Below, one piece after another: positions 52,299 through 61,625 of a stretch of 64,000 bases of DNA (position 1 is the stretch's first letter; the number at the start of each line of letters is the position of its first letter). The translations under genes and the position numbers were made by a program. Under the pieces are notes generated by a model. It was not told where the DNA came from. It made no database searches and was given only the letters and a program-made list of their open reading frames with translations. Source of the DNA: Arthrobacter sp. ok362 (GTDB taxonomy: Bacteria; Actinomycetota; Actinomycetes; Actinomycetales; Micrococcaceae); the NCBI RefSeq assembly GCF_900102785.1, contig NZ_FNGC01000007.1, positions 156,008 to 220,007 on the forward strand, written 5' to 3'.

Positions 52299-53171
52299 TT
52301 ACCCTGCCCCGGGGAGGGACACCTCAACCAGACCATTCTCGATGCGTGTGCTGAATCGTGGCTGGCCCGCTGTCGCTGGGCCGCCCATGACTTCTCCGCT
52401 ATGCAGCGAGAAGACACTCCCATGCCACGGACAGACAACGCAGGGCTCCCCCCGTTCTTCGAGCTTGCCTTCATGGAGGGGGCCGGACAGGTGGCTGCAG
52501 ACATCTGACAAGACGTGGACTCTCTCGCCCCGGCGGAGGACGAGCAGCGGCATCCCAGCCACCATCTTCCGCTCCAGCTTGCCTTCTACGAGCTCGTCCA
52601 GCGGGGCCAGGGCGTGCCAACCCACAGGGAAGCGGTGCGGAACATCCTCGCTGTGGTTTACACCGGCGGCCAGACGATATGTGAGGTGGCCGCCAAGGAA
52701 ACCGGCGGCCGCAACCGTAGCAAATCCCAGATACCCCAGCAGCTTGCCTCGTTGCTGCCGCCCACGGGAGCGTTCCACCAGCGACGCGACATAGAGACCA
52801 GTGGCGGCGAGGTTCCCCGCGGCGTGGACCAGGCCCACGCGCTGTTGCTGCTCGTGAAGTTCCGACCAATCGGTGAAACCGGCGATGGCGGAAGGAACCG
52901 CGGTGACGGCCCCCACGCCAATCAGTATGCCGGCCGCCCGGTCGCTTCCGGGTACAGCATCCAAAATGGCGGCCGATGTCCACGCCCCCATCGGTATCTG
53001 GACACCGAGAGGGTGAACCGGATGTCCTAAGGGCACCCCGTGGAGTACATCACGGAGCCACGGGAACCGGACGATCGAGTTCACGGTTCCCTTAACTCCC
53101 GCGACCAAAGGATCAAGCCAGAGACTGTCCTCCAGACGGGAAACGAGATTCAGCAGCGGCAATGGCTTCAT
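52299..53171 (-). CDS. DUF2231-Rieske [2Fe-2S] fusion membrane protein
   Basis: 290 residues. The N-terminal two thirds form a DUF2231 domain with four membrane helices (HPVHPLGVQIPMGAWTSAAILD ... GYLGFATVAAAGFLGGHLTY). The C-terminus is a Rieske domain with ligands Cys225-x-His227 and Cys247-x2-His250. It would place a one-electron [2Fe-2S] centre at the membrane. No partner oxidase is adjacent. GGAGG lies nine bases before the ATG. Confidence 0.88.
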   Translation of the reverse strand: MKPLPLLNLVSRLEDSLWLDPLVAGVKGTVNSIVRFPWLRDVLHGVPLGHPVHPLGVQIPMGAWTSAAILDAVPGSDRAAGILIGVGAVTAVPSAIAGFTDWSELHEQQQRVGLVHAAGNLAATGLYVASLVERSRGRQQRGKLLGYLGFATVAAAGFLGGHLTYRLAAGVNHSEDVPHRFPVGWHALAPLDELVEGKLERKMVAGMPLLVLRRGERVHVLSDVCSHLSGPLHEGKLEERGEPCVVCPWHGSVFSLHSGEVMGGPATAGQPRFSTRIENGLVEVSLPGAG

Positions 53172-53436
53172 GTGCTTCCTCCATCATCTGATTGTTCAGC
53201 TGAGCCTAATTTCTCGGCACTCATCTGCACAGCCCTGGGGACAAATTGCGTGCCAGCAACCGCCCGCCTCCCTGGACCGCGCGGACCATCAGGTGCCTCG
53301 AACGAGCCTGGCCAAGGCGGGGGCGCCGCAGCACAAGGTTGGTGCGGGAGGGATCTTCCGCGGGAGGCGGCGTCCGGGTATGACGGGTTGTAGGCGTCCC
53401 GGATACGAGGACCCTTAGGGGCGAAAGGTGATTGCG

Positions 53437-55332
53437 ATGACCGAAAATCAGGAACTGACCCTGGCACCAATGACCGCCGAACAGGCCGAGGTCATCGGGC
53501 GCCTGGCGGCACAATTGCGGGTGGACTCCATCCGGTGCAGTACTCAGGCCGGATCCGGCCATCCCACGTCGTCGTTGTCGGCCGCGGATCTCATGGCGGT
53601 CCTCCTCGTCCGGCACCTCCGCTATGACTGGAACGATCCGTCGCTGGCGACCAACGACCACCTGATTTTTTCCAAGGGTCATGCCTCCCCGCTCCTGTAC
53701 TCCATGTACCGGGCGGTCGGCGTGGTCGAGGAGGACGAGCTGATCCACACCTACCGGCAGTTCGGCGGTCGGCTGCAAGGGCACCCCACACCGGTCCTGC
53801 CCTGGGTTGACGTGGCGACAGGCTCATTGGGCCAAGGCCTGCCGGACGGGGTCGGGGTGGCTCTGGCCGGACGGTACCTGGACCGGCTGCCTTACCGGAC
53901 CTGGGTCCTGTGCGGGGACAGTGAACTGGCCGAAGGCTCCATCTGGGAGGCCCTGGACAAGGCCGCCTATTACAAGCTGGGCAACCTGATCGCCATCGTG
54001 GACGTCAACCGCCTGGGCCAGGACGGTCCCACCGAACTCCAATGGGACATGGACCGCTACGCGCGGCGCGTCGAGGCCTTCGGCGCCCATCCCCTCGTCA
54101 TCGACGGCCATGACATATCCGCGATCGAGGACGCGCTAACCCAGGCACAATCCGGGCCCGACCAGCCAACGGTCATTCTCGCCAAAACCATCAAGGGCAA
54201 AGGCGTGCCCGAGATCGAAGACCAGAACGGCTGGCACGGCAAAGCGCTTCCCAAGGACATGGCCGAACGCGCTGTGGCAGCCCTCGGCGGTCCCGGCAAC
54301 CTGCGGATCACCACGGCCCTCCCCCGACCGGGTACGCCTGCGATCGCTCCCAACCCGCGGGCAGCCATCAGCCTGCCTCACTGGGAGGTGGGTGAGGAGG
54401 TGGCAACCCGGGCCGCCTTTGGCGCCGCCGTGTCGGCGCTGGCCGCCCGCCCCGAAGTCGTCGTGCTGGATGGCGAGGTGGGAAACTCGACCCACGCCGG
54501 CGACTTCAAGGAAGCCGCCCCGGAACGGTACTTCGAAATGTTCATCGCTGAACAGCAGCTGATCGCGTCCGCGCTAGGGCTCTCGGTCCGCGGCTACATC
54601 GCGTTCGCCGCGAGTTTCGCCGCGTTCTTGATATCCCGGCCCTTCGACTTCATCCGGATGGCAGGAGTCTCCCAGACCAGCATCCGGCTCGTCGGCACAC
54701 ACGCCGGAGTCGAAATCGGCCAAGACGGCCCATCGCAAATGGCCCTGGAGGACATCGCTGCCATGCGGGCCGTGTACACATCGAGAGTGCTTTACCCGGC
54801 AGATGCCCCCTCCACCGCGCAACTCGTCCGGACCATGGCAGACACTGCCGGAATCTCCTACCTACGCGCCACCCGCGGCGCCTACCCGGTCATCTACGGG
54901 CCGGACGAAAAATTCCCGCTCGGCGGCTGCAAAGTCCATCACGCCGGCCCCAACGATGCCGTGACACTGATCGGTGCCGGGGTGACGCTGCACGAATGTC
55001 TCGCCGCGGCCGATCAACTCGCCGAAGACGGGATCAATGCCCGCGTCATCGACCTCTACTCCATCAAGCCCATCGACGCTGAGACCCTGCGCCGGTCCTG
55101 CCAGGCGACCGGGGGCCGGATCGTCGTCGCCGAAGACCACTACCCCGAAGGCGGCATCGGTGCAGCTGTCTTAGAAGCCCTCGCCGGCACAGACACCCCC
55201 GAACTGCACACCGCCTTACTCGCCGTGCAAGGACTGCCCACCTCCGGCAAGCCCCAGGAGCTGCTCGACGCCGCGGGCATCTCCGCCCGCCACATCACCA
55301 CAGCCGCCCGCAGCCTCCTTGGCAGCGGGTAA
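53437..55332 (+). CDS. tkt: Transketolase
   Basis: 631 residues combining both transketolase halves. The N-terminal TPP domain has GSGHPTSSLSAADLM, GSLGQGLPDGVG and the GDSELAEGS ... IVDVNRLGQ motif; the pyrimidine and C-terminal domains follow (FIAEQQLIASALGLSVRG, VVAEDHYPEGG). The length and sequence style match the mammalian-type single-chain transketolase rather than the TktA type. It moves two-carbon units between pentose phosphates. An ATG at 53437 is preferred over a GTG nine bases earlier. Confidence 0.92.
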   Translation: MTENQELTLAPMTAEQAEVIGRLAAQLRVDSIRCSTQAGSGHPTSSLSAADLMAVLLVRHLRYDWNDPSLATNDHLIFSKGHASPLLYSMYRAVGVVEEDELIHTYRQFGGRLQGHPTPVLPWVDVATGSLGQGLPDGVGVALAGRYLDRLPYRTWVLCGDSELAEGSIWEALDKAAYYKLGNLIAIVDVNRLGQDGPTELQWDMDRYARRVEAFGAHPLVIDGHDISAIEDALTQAQSGPDQPTVILAKTIKGKGVPEIEDQNGWHGKALPKDMAERAVAALGGPGNLRITTALPRPGTPAIAPNPRAAISLPHWEVGEEVATRAAFGAAVSALAARPEVVVLDGEVGNSTHAGDFKEAAPERYFEMFIAEQQLIASALGLSVRGYIAFAASFAAFLISRPFDFIRMAGVSQTSIRLVGTHAGVEIGQDGPSQMALEDIAAMRAVYTSRVLYPADAPSTAQLVRTMADTAGISYLRATRGAYPVIYGPDEKFPLGGCKVHHAGPNDAVTLIGAGVTLHECLAAADQLAEDGINARVIDLYSIKPIDAETLRRSCQATGGRIVVAEDHYPEGGIGAAVLEALAGTDTPELHTALLAVQGLPTSGKPQELLDAAGISARHITTAARSLLGSG

Positions 55333-55468
55333 TTCCCCACTCCGATTACGTCGGGTGGAGGCGGGCGCGGACCGCCAGACCACCCTTCAGACATGAACGC
55401 CGCACCCACCGCGCCTCGCCTCGCCCTGTTCCCGTCGGCGACGCCGGGGGCTACAGCGGCACCCGACC

Positions 55469-55490
55469 TCTATATTAAGTAGTCTTACTA
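55469..55490. promoter_or_regulatory. AT-rich inverted repeat upstream of the HAD unit
   Basis: A local AT-rich patch (TCTATATTAAGTAGTCTTAC) contains AGTA-GTCT-TACT and a TATATT that could serve as a -10 element. It lies 34-55 bases before the small frame at 55523. Promoter/operator role is inferred from composition and position only. Confidence 0.3.
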
Positions 55491-55522
55491 TGCGTGTTGC
55501 CATCAGAGACGAGGAGGTTGGG

Positions 55523-55729
55523 GTGGCCGGACATTTGATGATGGAGCTTGCTGCGAGCAGGGAAGCTGCACGGACGGGCCTGCTTCGGATGGGCTCTGCG
55601 AAGCCGCATGGCTCCCTTGGCTCGGACCAAGGGCCGGACGTCCGACCGGAGGTACCGGAAGTATCCGTAACGGGTCGAGCCCTTGCCGTGTACGGCACTT
55701 GCGGCCGCCCTCAACCTAAGGTGGGATAG
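55523..55729 (+). CDS. Small leader-like open reading frame
   Basis: 68 codons from a GTG at 55523 with a perfect AGGAGG site five bases upstream. It begins VAGHLMMELAASREAAR and continues Gly/Pro/Arg-rich without a recognised motif. Its stop lies two bases before the HAD gene start, so translation would be coupled. It could be a short leader peptide or an uninformative frame. Confidence 0.4.
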   Translation: MAGHLMMELAASREAARTGLLRMGSAKPHGSLGSDQGPDVRPEVPEVSVTGRALAVYGTCGRPQPKVG

Positions 55730-55731
55730 CA

Positions 55732-56442
55732 GTGGCGTCAGGTTCAAAATCCGGAAAGAAGCGCGGCGTCCTTTTCGATGTCGATGGGACCTTGATCGAC
55801 TCCAGCTATTTCCACGCCCTTGCGTGGTGGCAGGCGTTCCGGCGGGAGGGGCTGGACATCCAGATCTCTGCCATCCACCGGTGTGTCGGCATGGGCGGCG
55901 ACAAGCTCATCGAACACCTGGTTCCCGAGTGCACCGAGGACATGCAGGAAGACCTGAAATCCGCGCACGGCGCCGTGTTCTCCACGTTCTGGCCTTCCCT
56001 GCGGCCCTTCGACTCTGCCCGGGACCTCCTGACGGCGTGCTCCGACGCCGGGCTGGCCGTGGGCTTGGCATCATCAGCGCAGGAGCGCGACCTGGACGTC
56101 ACCCGGCGCCTTCTGGACGCCGGCACGTCCATCGATGCGTGGACCAGCTCCAACGACGCCGACGAGAGCAAGCCCGCCCCTGACATTCTCCTTGCGTGCT
56201 TGGAAAAGCTTGAACTCAGCCCGGCGGACGTCGTCTATGTTGGCGATGCCGTCTGGGATGTGAAGGCCGCTGCGGCAATCGGAGTTCCGGCCATTGCCCT
56301 GACCTGCGGCGGAATCAGCGAAGCCGAACTGCGGGATGCAGGCGCCGCAGAGGTGTACGACAATCCGCGGCATCTTTTGGAGAACCTTGAGAGCAGCGCT
56401 ATTGGAAGGCTGAGCGCCGGAGGCGGTAGGTCGGGTCGATGA
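55732..56442 (+). CDS. HAD family hydrolase (phosphatase/phosphoglucomutase-like)
   Basis: 236 residues. HAD motif I FDVDGTL (Asp16, Asp18), motif II VGLASSA, motif III lysine in SKPAPDIL, and motif IV YVGDAVWDVKAA are intact, with a helical cap after motif I. Related to phosphoglycolate phosphatase and beta-phosphoglucomutase; substrate unknown. The start is a GTG with AAGGTGGG upstream. It lies downstream of transketolase, so a sugar phosphate is a reasonable guess. Confidence 0.87.
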   Translation: MASGSKSGKKRGVLFDVDGTLIDSSYFHALAWWQAFRREGLDIQISAIHRCVGMGGDKLIEHLVPECTEDMQEDLKSAHGAVFSTFWPSLRPFDSARDLLTACSDAGLAVGLASSAQERDLDVTRRLLDAGTSIDAWTSSNDADESKPAPDILLACLEKLELSPADVVYVGDAVWDVKAAAAIGVPAIALTCGGISEAELRDAGAAEVYDNPRHLLENLESSAIGRLSAGGGRSGR

Positions 56443-56475
56443 CGTCACCGGCGCCGAAGACACCGGCGAATTTAA

Positions 56476-56892
56476 TCAGCCGAAGGCCTCCTGCACGTGG
56501 GCCCGGATGGCGCCGATCACCGGCGCCGATCCCTGAGTGCGGTAAACATCGATTGGTCTGGAGCCCAGCTGCACGTTGGGGCTGCACATCCAGAGCATGG
56601 CCTGGGCCGGCGTGAAAGCACAGTGGAGGTGCCCTACAAGAGCGTCCAGGTCCGCAAGCTGGAGCCGGCCAGCCGCATTCGGCGCATCCTGGCCCGATGT
56701 CCAGCGAACCAGAAGTTCCACATTCACGCCGAGCAGGGGTGCCGCAGCATCCATGCCCAGCGAGTTTACTAACCGTTCGGCTATAGCCGTTGGGCTATAG
56801 CCAGGGGCGTCCCGCAACTCCGCGAGACTGGCGAAAACCGTGGTGGCAGACAACGCCGGTTCCTCAGCGTTCGTGTCCTGCAGCTGTTCCAT
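56476..56892 (-). CDS. MbcA/ParS-like antitoxin domain protein, orphan
   Basis: 138 residues. A helical N-terminal region with an HTH-like segment (PTAIAERLVNSLGMDAAAPLLGV) is followed by the WTSGQDAPNAAGRLQLADLDALVGHL segment and a C-terminal AQAMLWMCSPNVQLGSRPIDVYRTQGSAPVI block typical of the Xre/MbcA/ParS toxin-binding domain (DUF2384-type). Such proteins neutralise RES-type toxins. No RES toxin gene is adjacent, so it is an orphan or has another partner. Confidence 0.75.
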   Translation of the reverse strand: MEQLQDTNAEEPALSATTVFASLAELRDAPGYSPTAIAERLVNSLGMDAAAPLLGVNVELLVRWTSGQDAPNAAGRLQLADLDALVGHLHCAFTPAQAMLWMCSPNVQLGSRPIDVYRTQGSAPVIGAIRAHVQEAFG

Positions 56893-56970
56893 AACGCAAT
56901 GCTATTAATTGGCGTCCCGTTGGAGTAGGGCCACAGGACCTCCCGCGCGCTGGTCACCCATGCGGGAGTG

Positions 56971-57147
56971 CTAGCTTCCGGTCGCTTCAGGGTGTTCCCG
57001 CGCGCGCTTTTCCGCGGGGGTTTCGTCGCTCTCAGCAGGGATGAAGGCAGGATCGAGTTCCGTCGTGAGGTCCCCCGCGCCCGGGATGCTGTCGTCGTGG
57101 CCGACGCCGTCTTGTGCTTTGTCCCGTTCGTTCGGTTCTTCGCTCAT
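56971..57147 (-). CDS. Small acidic hypothetical protein
   Basis: 58 residues, very acidic, starting MSEEPNERDKAQDGVGHDDS and ending Ser. Probably disordered, resembling small stress-type or leader proteins in related genomes, but not recognised as a family. GAGG lies three to six bases before the ATG. Confidence 0.5.
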   Translation of the reverse strand: MSEEPNERDKAQDGVGHDDSIPGAGDLTTELDPAFIPAESDETPAEKRAREHPEATGS

Positions 57148-57282
57148 AGCCTCAAATGTAGGCCGGGCATCCGAGAGTGTCGAGGCGTTTTGACCCCTTG
57201 TGCCGGGGGTGTCAATTCTGCTTCGCTGGGGTGGGATCTTGAAGGGCGGGACCATCCGAGCCCGTGATCATGGAGGCCTATC

Positions 57283-57378
57283 GTGAAAGCAGTGACGCGG
57301 CAAGGCAGGCGACTGAGCGTCATTGACGTCCCGAACCCGCCGCGAGGCCCGTGCACCACCGCTCTCGAACCACGCTGA
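57283..57378 (+). pseudogene. N-terminal stub of a zinc alcohol dehydrogenase
   Basis: A GTG at 57283 preceded by GGAGG opens 31 codons, MKAVTRQGRRLSVIDVPNP and 12 more, ending at TGA 57376-57378. The first 19 residues match the start of zinc-type alcohol dehydrogenases (MKAVTWQG ... VPxP pattern). The rest of the dehydrogenase is missing and the NAD-epimerase gene follows at 57389. It looks like a deletion that left promoter, ribosome site and first codons in place. Confidence 0.65.
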
Positions 57379-57388
57379 GGAGAACCCC

Positions 57389-58423
57389 ATGCGCATTGTC
57401 ATCACCGGAGCCACCGGACACGTTGGCACGGCTCTCTTGAAGCGTCTCCAGGAAGCCCGCTCGGAGGAGGCTGCCGATCTTGAACTCGTGGGCGTTGCCC
57501 GCCGTGAACCCGCGAACGATTCGGCCCCGTACCGCGGCGTGGAATGGCACTCCATAGACCTCGGGGATCCCAGGGACCAGCCGGCATTGGAGAAGGCCTT
57601 CGCCGGGGCTGACGCCGTGGTGCACTTGGCGTGGCTGATCCAGCCCAACCATGATCGGGAGCTCCTTCGCCGCACCAACGTCGCGGGCACCGCCCACGTT
57701 CTCGCTGCGGCCCATGCGGCCGGAATCGGGCATATCGTGTGCGCATCGTCAGTGGGTGCCTACTCGCCCGCCCCCAAAGACCAGCGGACCAAAGAGGGCT
57801 GGCCGGCAGGCGGCATCGAGGGGTCCCATTACAGCGAGGACAAGGCCGCGCAGGAAAGGCTCCTGGACGGTTTCGCCAAGGAGAACCCCGACGTCGTCGT
57901 GGCGCGGCTCCGACCCGCCTTGACGTTCAGCGCCGGGGCCGGCAGCGAGGTAGGCCGCTATTTCCTTGGTGGCGTCCTGGCGCGGCTCGTCCCCCGCAAG
58001 CCTTGGTTGCCCCTGCTGCCCATTCCGAAGGAACTCGTTTTCCAAGCAGTGCACGCCGCCGACGTCGCGGACGCCTATTGGCGCGTGCTGCAAAGGCGGG
58101 CTGAAGGCGCCTTCAACATCGCAGCCGAACCCATTCTCGATCCGAATGCGCTGGGTTGGGTATTCAATACGCGGCGGGTGTTGCCGCTGCCGCTTCCGGT
58201 GCTGCACGCCCTCGTCGAGGTTAGTTGGCGCCTGCGGTTGCAGGCGACCGACGGCGGGTGGATCGCTATGGCAGCCGGGGCACCCATTATGGACACCTTG
58301 AGGGCGCACGAACTTCTGGGATGGACGCCCCGACGGTCCTCGCTCGAGTCATTGACTGAAATGCTGGACGGACTTGGCGCGGGCAAAGGCCGCCACGGCT
58401 CGCCCCCGCTCACGCCGCGGTAA
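57389..58423 (+). CDS. NAD-dependent epimerase/dehydratase family protein
   Basis: 344 residues from the ATG at 57389 (GAGGAG upstream). Extended SDR: TGATGHVG (7-14), the second-strand acidic/Arg region (ELVGVARREP), ASSVGAYSP with the serine, and a catalytic Tyr in SHYSEDKAAQE (Tyr-x3-Lys). It probably acts on a nucleotide sugar or related substrate. It overlaps no gene, but the upstream dehydrogenase stub may now be its leader. Confidence 0.85.
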   Translation: MRIVITGATGHVGTALLKRLQEARSEEAADLELVGVARREPANDSAPYRGVEWHSIDLGDPRDQPALEKAFAGADAVVHLAWLIQPNHDRELLRRTNVAGTAHVLAAAHAAGIGHIVCASSVGAYSPAPKDQRTKEGWPAGGIEGSHYSEDKAAQERLLDGFAKENPDVVVARLRPALTFSAGAGSEVGRYFLGGVLARLVPRKPWLPLLPIPKELVFQAVHAADVADAYWRVLQRRAEGAFNIAAEPILDPNALGWVFNTRRVLPLPLPVLHALVEVSWRLRLQATDGGWIAMAAGAPIMDTLRAHELLGWTPRRSSLESLTEMLDGLGAGKGRHGSPPLTPR

Positions 58424-58611
58424 AGGTTCACCCGCCCGAGGCAGCGTGGCGGCGATAGTCCAAAGCGCCTTGGACAATCAGGAGGGCGACGGCGGACGGC
58501 GGGCCACCACGATCGCTCACGTCAAGGGGAGCTGTCTTTCTTGTGGCTGGCTGCCCTACGGGCGCGGCACGGCTGATCGGCTTAGGACAAGATGCCAGGT
58601 TCCTGTCGCAC

Positions 58612-60306
58612 CTAGAACGTGGGGGCTCCGGGCTCAGCGAGCGGCTGCTCGCGCTCGAGCTGGGCGACCTTCGGATCGTTTTCGTCGGCGCCGTAGTCCG
58701 AGCTGCGGGTGATGTCCTTCCCATCGGTGAGCTTCAGGGCGCGGAAGAGCAGGGACAGGCCGGCGGCAACGATGAGGTTTATGGCGAACGCCACGACAGC
58801 GATGTAGACCTGTATGTCGGTGCCGGGAATGGGAGCGATGGCACCGCCGAAGTTGGCTTTGGTGACCGGGTTGACCACATTGTAGGCCGCGATGGTGCCG
58901 TAGATGATTCCGGCTAGCCAGCCGCCGAAAAGGGCCCACCGGTGGAACCAGCGGGTATAGAGCCCTGCCACGATCGCCGGGAAGGTCTGCAGGATCCAGA
59001 TACCGCCGAGCAGCTGCATGTTGATTGCTGCCGACTGGTCCATGCCGATGACGAAGATCAGTGCACCGAATTTCACCACAAGAGAAGCGATCTTTGAGAC
59101 TTTGGCTTCCTGCCGTGGTGTGGCGTCGGGGCGGATCAGATCGCGGTAAATATTGCGCGTGAACAGGTTCGCCGCGGCGATGGACATGATCGCGGCCGGG
59201 ACCAGGGCACCGATGGCGATAGCGGCCAGGGCAATGCCGGCAAACCAAGACGGGAATTGGTCGAGGAACAGCTGAGGCACTACCAACTGCGGGTTGACGG
59301 TGCCGTTCAGGTCGATGGGCTGGGTGCCGGCGTAGATGGCCACGTAGCCCAGGAGCGCCAGAAACCCCAGCATCAGCGAGTACAGCGGCAGTACCGCCGC
59401 ATTCTTGCGGATGGTGTTCCTGCTCTTGGTTGCCAGGACGCCGGTGATCGAGTGCGGGTACATAAACAGCGCTAAGGCCGAGCCCAGAGCCAGGGTCCAG
59501 TAGGCGGAATAACTGGCGGCGCCTGGAATGAAGACTCCAACGGGTTTGCCGGTGGCCGGGTTGGTCGCACCCATTTTCGCTTCGGCGGAGTCGAAGATGG
59601 GGCCCCAGCCTCCGAACTTTAGCGGCAGGTAGATGACCGCAACGATCACCGCCAGGTAGATCAGCAGATCTTTCACTACGGCGATCAGGGCCGGAGCCCG
59701 CAGGCCGGACGTGTAGGTATAGGCGGCAAGGACCACGAAGGCGATAATCAGGGGCAGGTCCGTCAACAGCACGTTCTCCGCGCTGCCCAGGCCCAGCACC
59801 GTGAGCACGGCCCTAATGCCGACCAGCTGCAGCGCGATGTAGGGCATGGTCGCGACGATGCCGGTCACGGCGACGGCCAGGGTGAGCGCCCTGCTGCCAT
59901 AGCGGCCGCCCACGAAATCGGCCGGCGTGACGAACCCATGCCGGTGCGAGACGGACCACAGGCGGCTCATCAGGAGGAACACGATCGGGTACAGAACGAT
60001 CGTGTACGGCACCGCGAAGAAACCGCTCACCGCCCCGGTGGCCCACATCGCGGCCGGAACGGCCACGAAAGTGTAGGCCGTATAGAGGTCGCCGCCAAGC
60101 AGGAACCATGTCACCCAGGTTCCGAAACTGCGGCCCCCGAGGCCCCACTCGTCCAGGCTGTGCAGCCCTGTGCCCTCCCCCCGGCGCCACCGCGCAGCAA
60201 CGAACCCCAAGGCCGCCACCAAGACGAAGAGAATGATCACAATGGAGAGTGCAACGACGTTAATGGGCCGGTCCGGAACCGCCAGCGGTACCGTGACGGC
60301 GCTCAT
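58612..60306 (-). CDS. Sodium:solute symporter (SSS) family, monocarboxylate-type
   Basis: 564 residues and 13-14 membrane helices. The N-terminal region (DEWGLGGRSFGTWVTWFLLGGDLYTAYTF) and AFVVLAAYTYTSGLRAPALIAVVKDLLIYLAV match the SSS family, in the branch close to bacterial monocarboxylate permease MctP. It begins with a GAGGAGG site. It overlaps the DUF3311 gene by four bases, a common partnership in which the small protein probably assembles with the permease. Confidence 0.88.
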   Translation of the reverse strand: MSAVTVPLAVPDRPINVVALSIVIILFVLVAALGFVAARWRRGEGTGLHSLDEWGLGGRSFGTWVTWFLLGGDLYTAYTFVAVPAAMWATGAVSGFFAVPYTIVLYPIVFLLMSRLWSVSHRHGFVTPADFVGGRYGSRALTLAVAVTGIVATMPYIALQLVGIRAVLTVLGLGSAENVLLTDLPLIIAFVVLAAYTYTSGLRAPALIAVVKDLLIYLAVIVAVIYLPLKFGGWGPIFDSAEAKMGATNPATGKPVGVFIPGAASYSAYWTLALGSALALFMYPHSITGVLATKSRNTIRKNAAVLPLYSLMLGFLALLGYVAIYAGTQPIDLNGTVNPQLVVPQLFLDQFPSWFAGIALAAIAIGALVPAAIMSIAAANLFTRNIYRDLIRPDATPRQEAKVSKIASLVVKFGALIFVIGMDQSAAINMQLLGGIWILQTFPAIVAGLYTRWFHRWALFGGWLAGIIYGTIAAYNVVNPVTKANFGGAIAPIPGTDIQVYIAVVAFAINLIVAAGLSLLFRALKLTDGKDITRSSDYGADENDPKVAQLEREQPLAEPGAPTF

Positions 60307-60584
60307 CGCTCCTCCTCGGGGCTGGTTACGACGCGCACGGCTTCGCGGCGGCGGCGGTCCTCCTTGCTGACCAGCCAGTAGGAGATCCCGATCAGGGCCG
60401 AGGTGATCGGAATCCACGCCATCTGATACCAGTAGAAGAACGGCATACCGGCCAAGCTCGGCTCAGCAACCGAATACGCGGGTACAAACAGCGGAACCAC
60501 AATGGCGATGGTCAACAGGATTCCTGTGACGATGTATGGACCGGGTCTGGCCGGTGCGCGTGTTGGCACATCAGGACTGGACAT
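60303..60584 (-). CDS. DUF3311 small membrane protein
   Basis: 93 residues with two membrane helices (about 18-38 and 50-72). It contains FYWYQMAWIPITSALIGISYWLV, typical of DUF3311 partners of SSS symporters. The stop overlaps the symporter start (ATGA), so they form a coupled pair. GAGGAGG precedes the ATG. Confidence 0.85.
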   Translation of the reverse strand: MSSPDVPTRAPARPGPYIVTGILLTIAIVVPLFVPAYSVAEPSLAGMPFFYWYQMAWIPITSALIGISYWLVSKEDRRRREAVRVVTSPEEER

Positions 60585-60857
60585 CGACGCCTCCTCATCG
60601 AGACGGCCCCGGAGCGGGAGGTCTTCCCGGGACGTGCCGGCGGCCTGGAGACCGTGGGTCGCAGCGGTCTTTACAGACAGGATAGACACTGGAATAACTC
60701 TCCAACAGGGCAAATGCGCGCCCGCCTCTGACGGCCGATCCACAGGATGTTGCTAAAGCCGGAACGCGGAGGTTGTCACGGCCGCGGGCGAGGAGCAGTG
60801 CCATCAGCAGCGCCGGGTTCCTTATTCAGGTCATTCGAAGGTGGCGATTACCGTCCC

Positions 60858-61625
60858 TCACATGGTCGCGGTCATGTGGAGTCCTTGCAGCAGCTCCGGG
60901 TGTGCCGGGACGAAGAGCGCGAAGACGATCAGCGAGGCTCCCGTGATCCGGCTAAAGGCGGGCCCGTATTTCCATGTCTTCTCCAGGAAAATAACTACCG
61001 TGAGCACCGCCATCCAGGCCAGGTTCATCACGCCGACAGCGATCAGCACGACCATAAGCCCCCAACAGCAGCCGACGCAGTACACGCCGTGGTACATGCC
61101 GACGCGGACATCCCGAAGGCGGCCCTTGTATCCGGATACGTGCAGCAGGAATGCTAGGGGCGACCGGCAGTGCCTGAGACAGAAATCCTTCAGCGGGGTC
61201 AGCTGGTACGCGCCGGCCACCACCAGCACTCCAGCTCCCACCCAAGGCGCGATCTCCGCAGCATCCTCAGCCAGCAGCGCGAACAGCGCCGCGGCCGCGT
61301 ACGCAACGACTCCGCATCCGATCCACGTCAGAAGGTAACCGCCCACCAGGGCAGTTGTCCGGCCGGCCCTGACTCGGCGGCTGCGAACGGCACGGATGGA
61401 CCTGAGGTACGTCGAAGTGAGCGGCGCCAGCGCCGGCAACATCATGGCTGCCATCATCAGCGCCCACACCCCCAGGAAACCCCAGAGCCCCAGTCCCATG
61501 GTTCCCGGGCCTGTGGGCATATCGCTGAGGCCTGAGAAAGTGAGGTACCACGCCAGTGCGGCGCACCCGATCAACGCCAACTCTGCGGCATGGTGGCTAA
61601 CGGTCAGGCGGCTCGTGCCCGGCAC
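60858..61625 (-). CDS. DUF2182 membrane protein (predicted metal-binding)
   Basis: 255 residues and about seven membrane helices. ALMMAAMMLPALAPL in the third helix, the DFCLRHCRSP motif with two Cys, and GVYCVGCCWGLMVV with three Cys are diagnostic for DUF2182. The Met- and Cys-rich helices suggest binding of a soft metal. The start is a GTG immediately after the DUF1326 stop codon. Confidence 0.87.
   Translation of the reverse strand: MPGTSRLTVSHHAAELALIGCAALAWYLTFSGLSDMPTGPGTMGLGLWGFLGVWALMMAAMMLPALAPLTSTYLRSIRAVRSRRVRAGRTTALVGGYLLTWIGCGVVAYAAAALFALLAEDAAEIAPWVGAGVLVVAGAYQLTPLKDFCLRHCRSPLAFLLHVSGYKGRLRDVRVGMYHGVYCVGCCWGLMVVLIAVGVMNLAWMAVLTVVIFLEKTWKYGPAFSRITGASLIVFALFVPAHPELLQGLHMTATM

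Noticed and set aside
56779..56802. Two 10-bp palindromes GGCTATAGCC in close tandem
   Set aside because: They lie within codons of the antitoxin-like gene, away from any start, and are explained by repeated Tyr/Ala/Pro/Ile-type codons; kept only as a curiosity.
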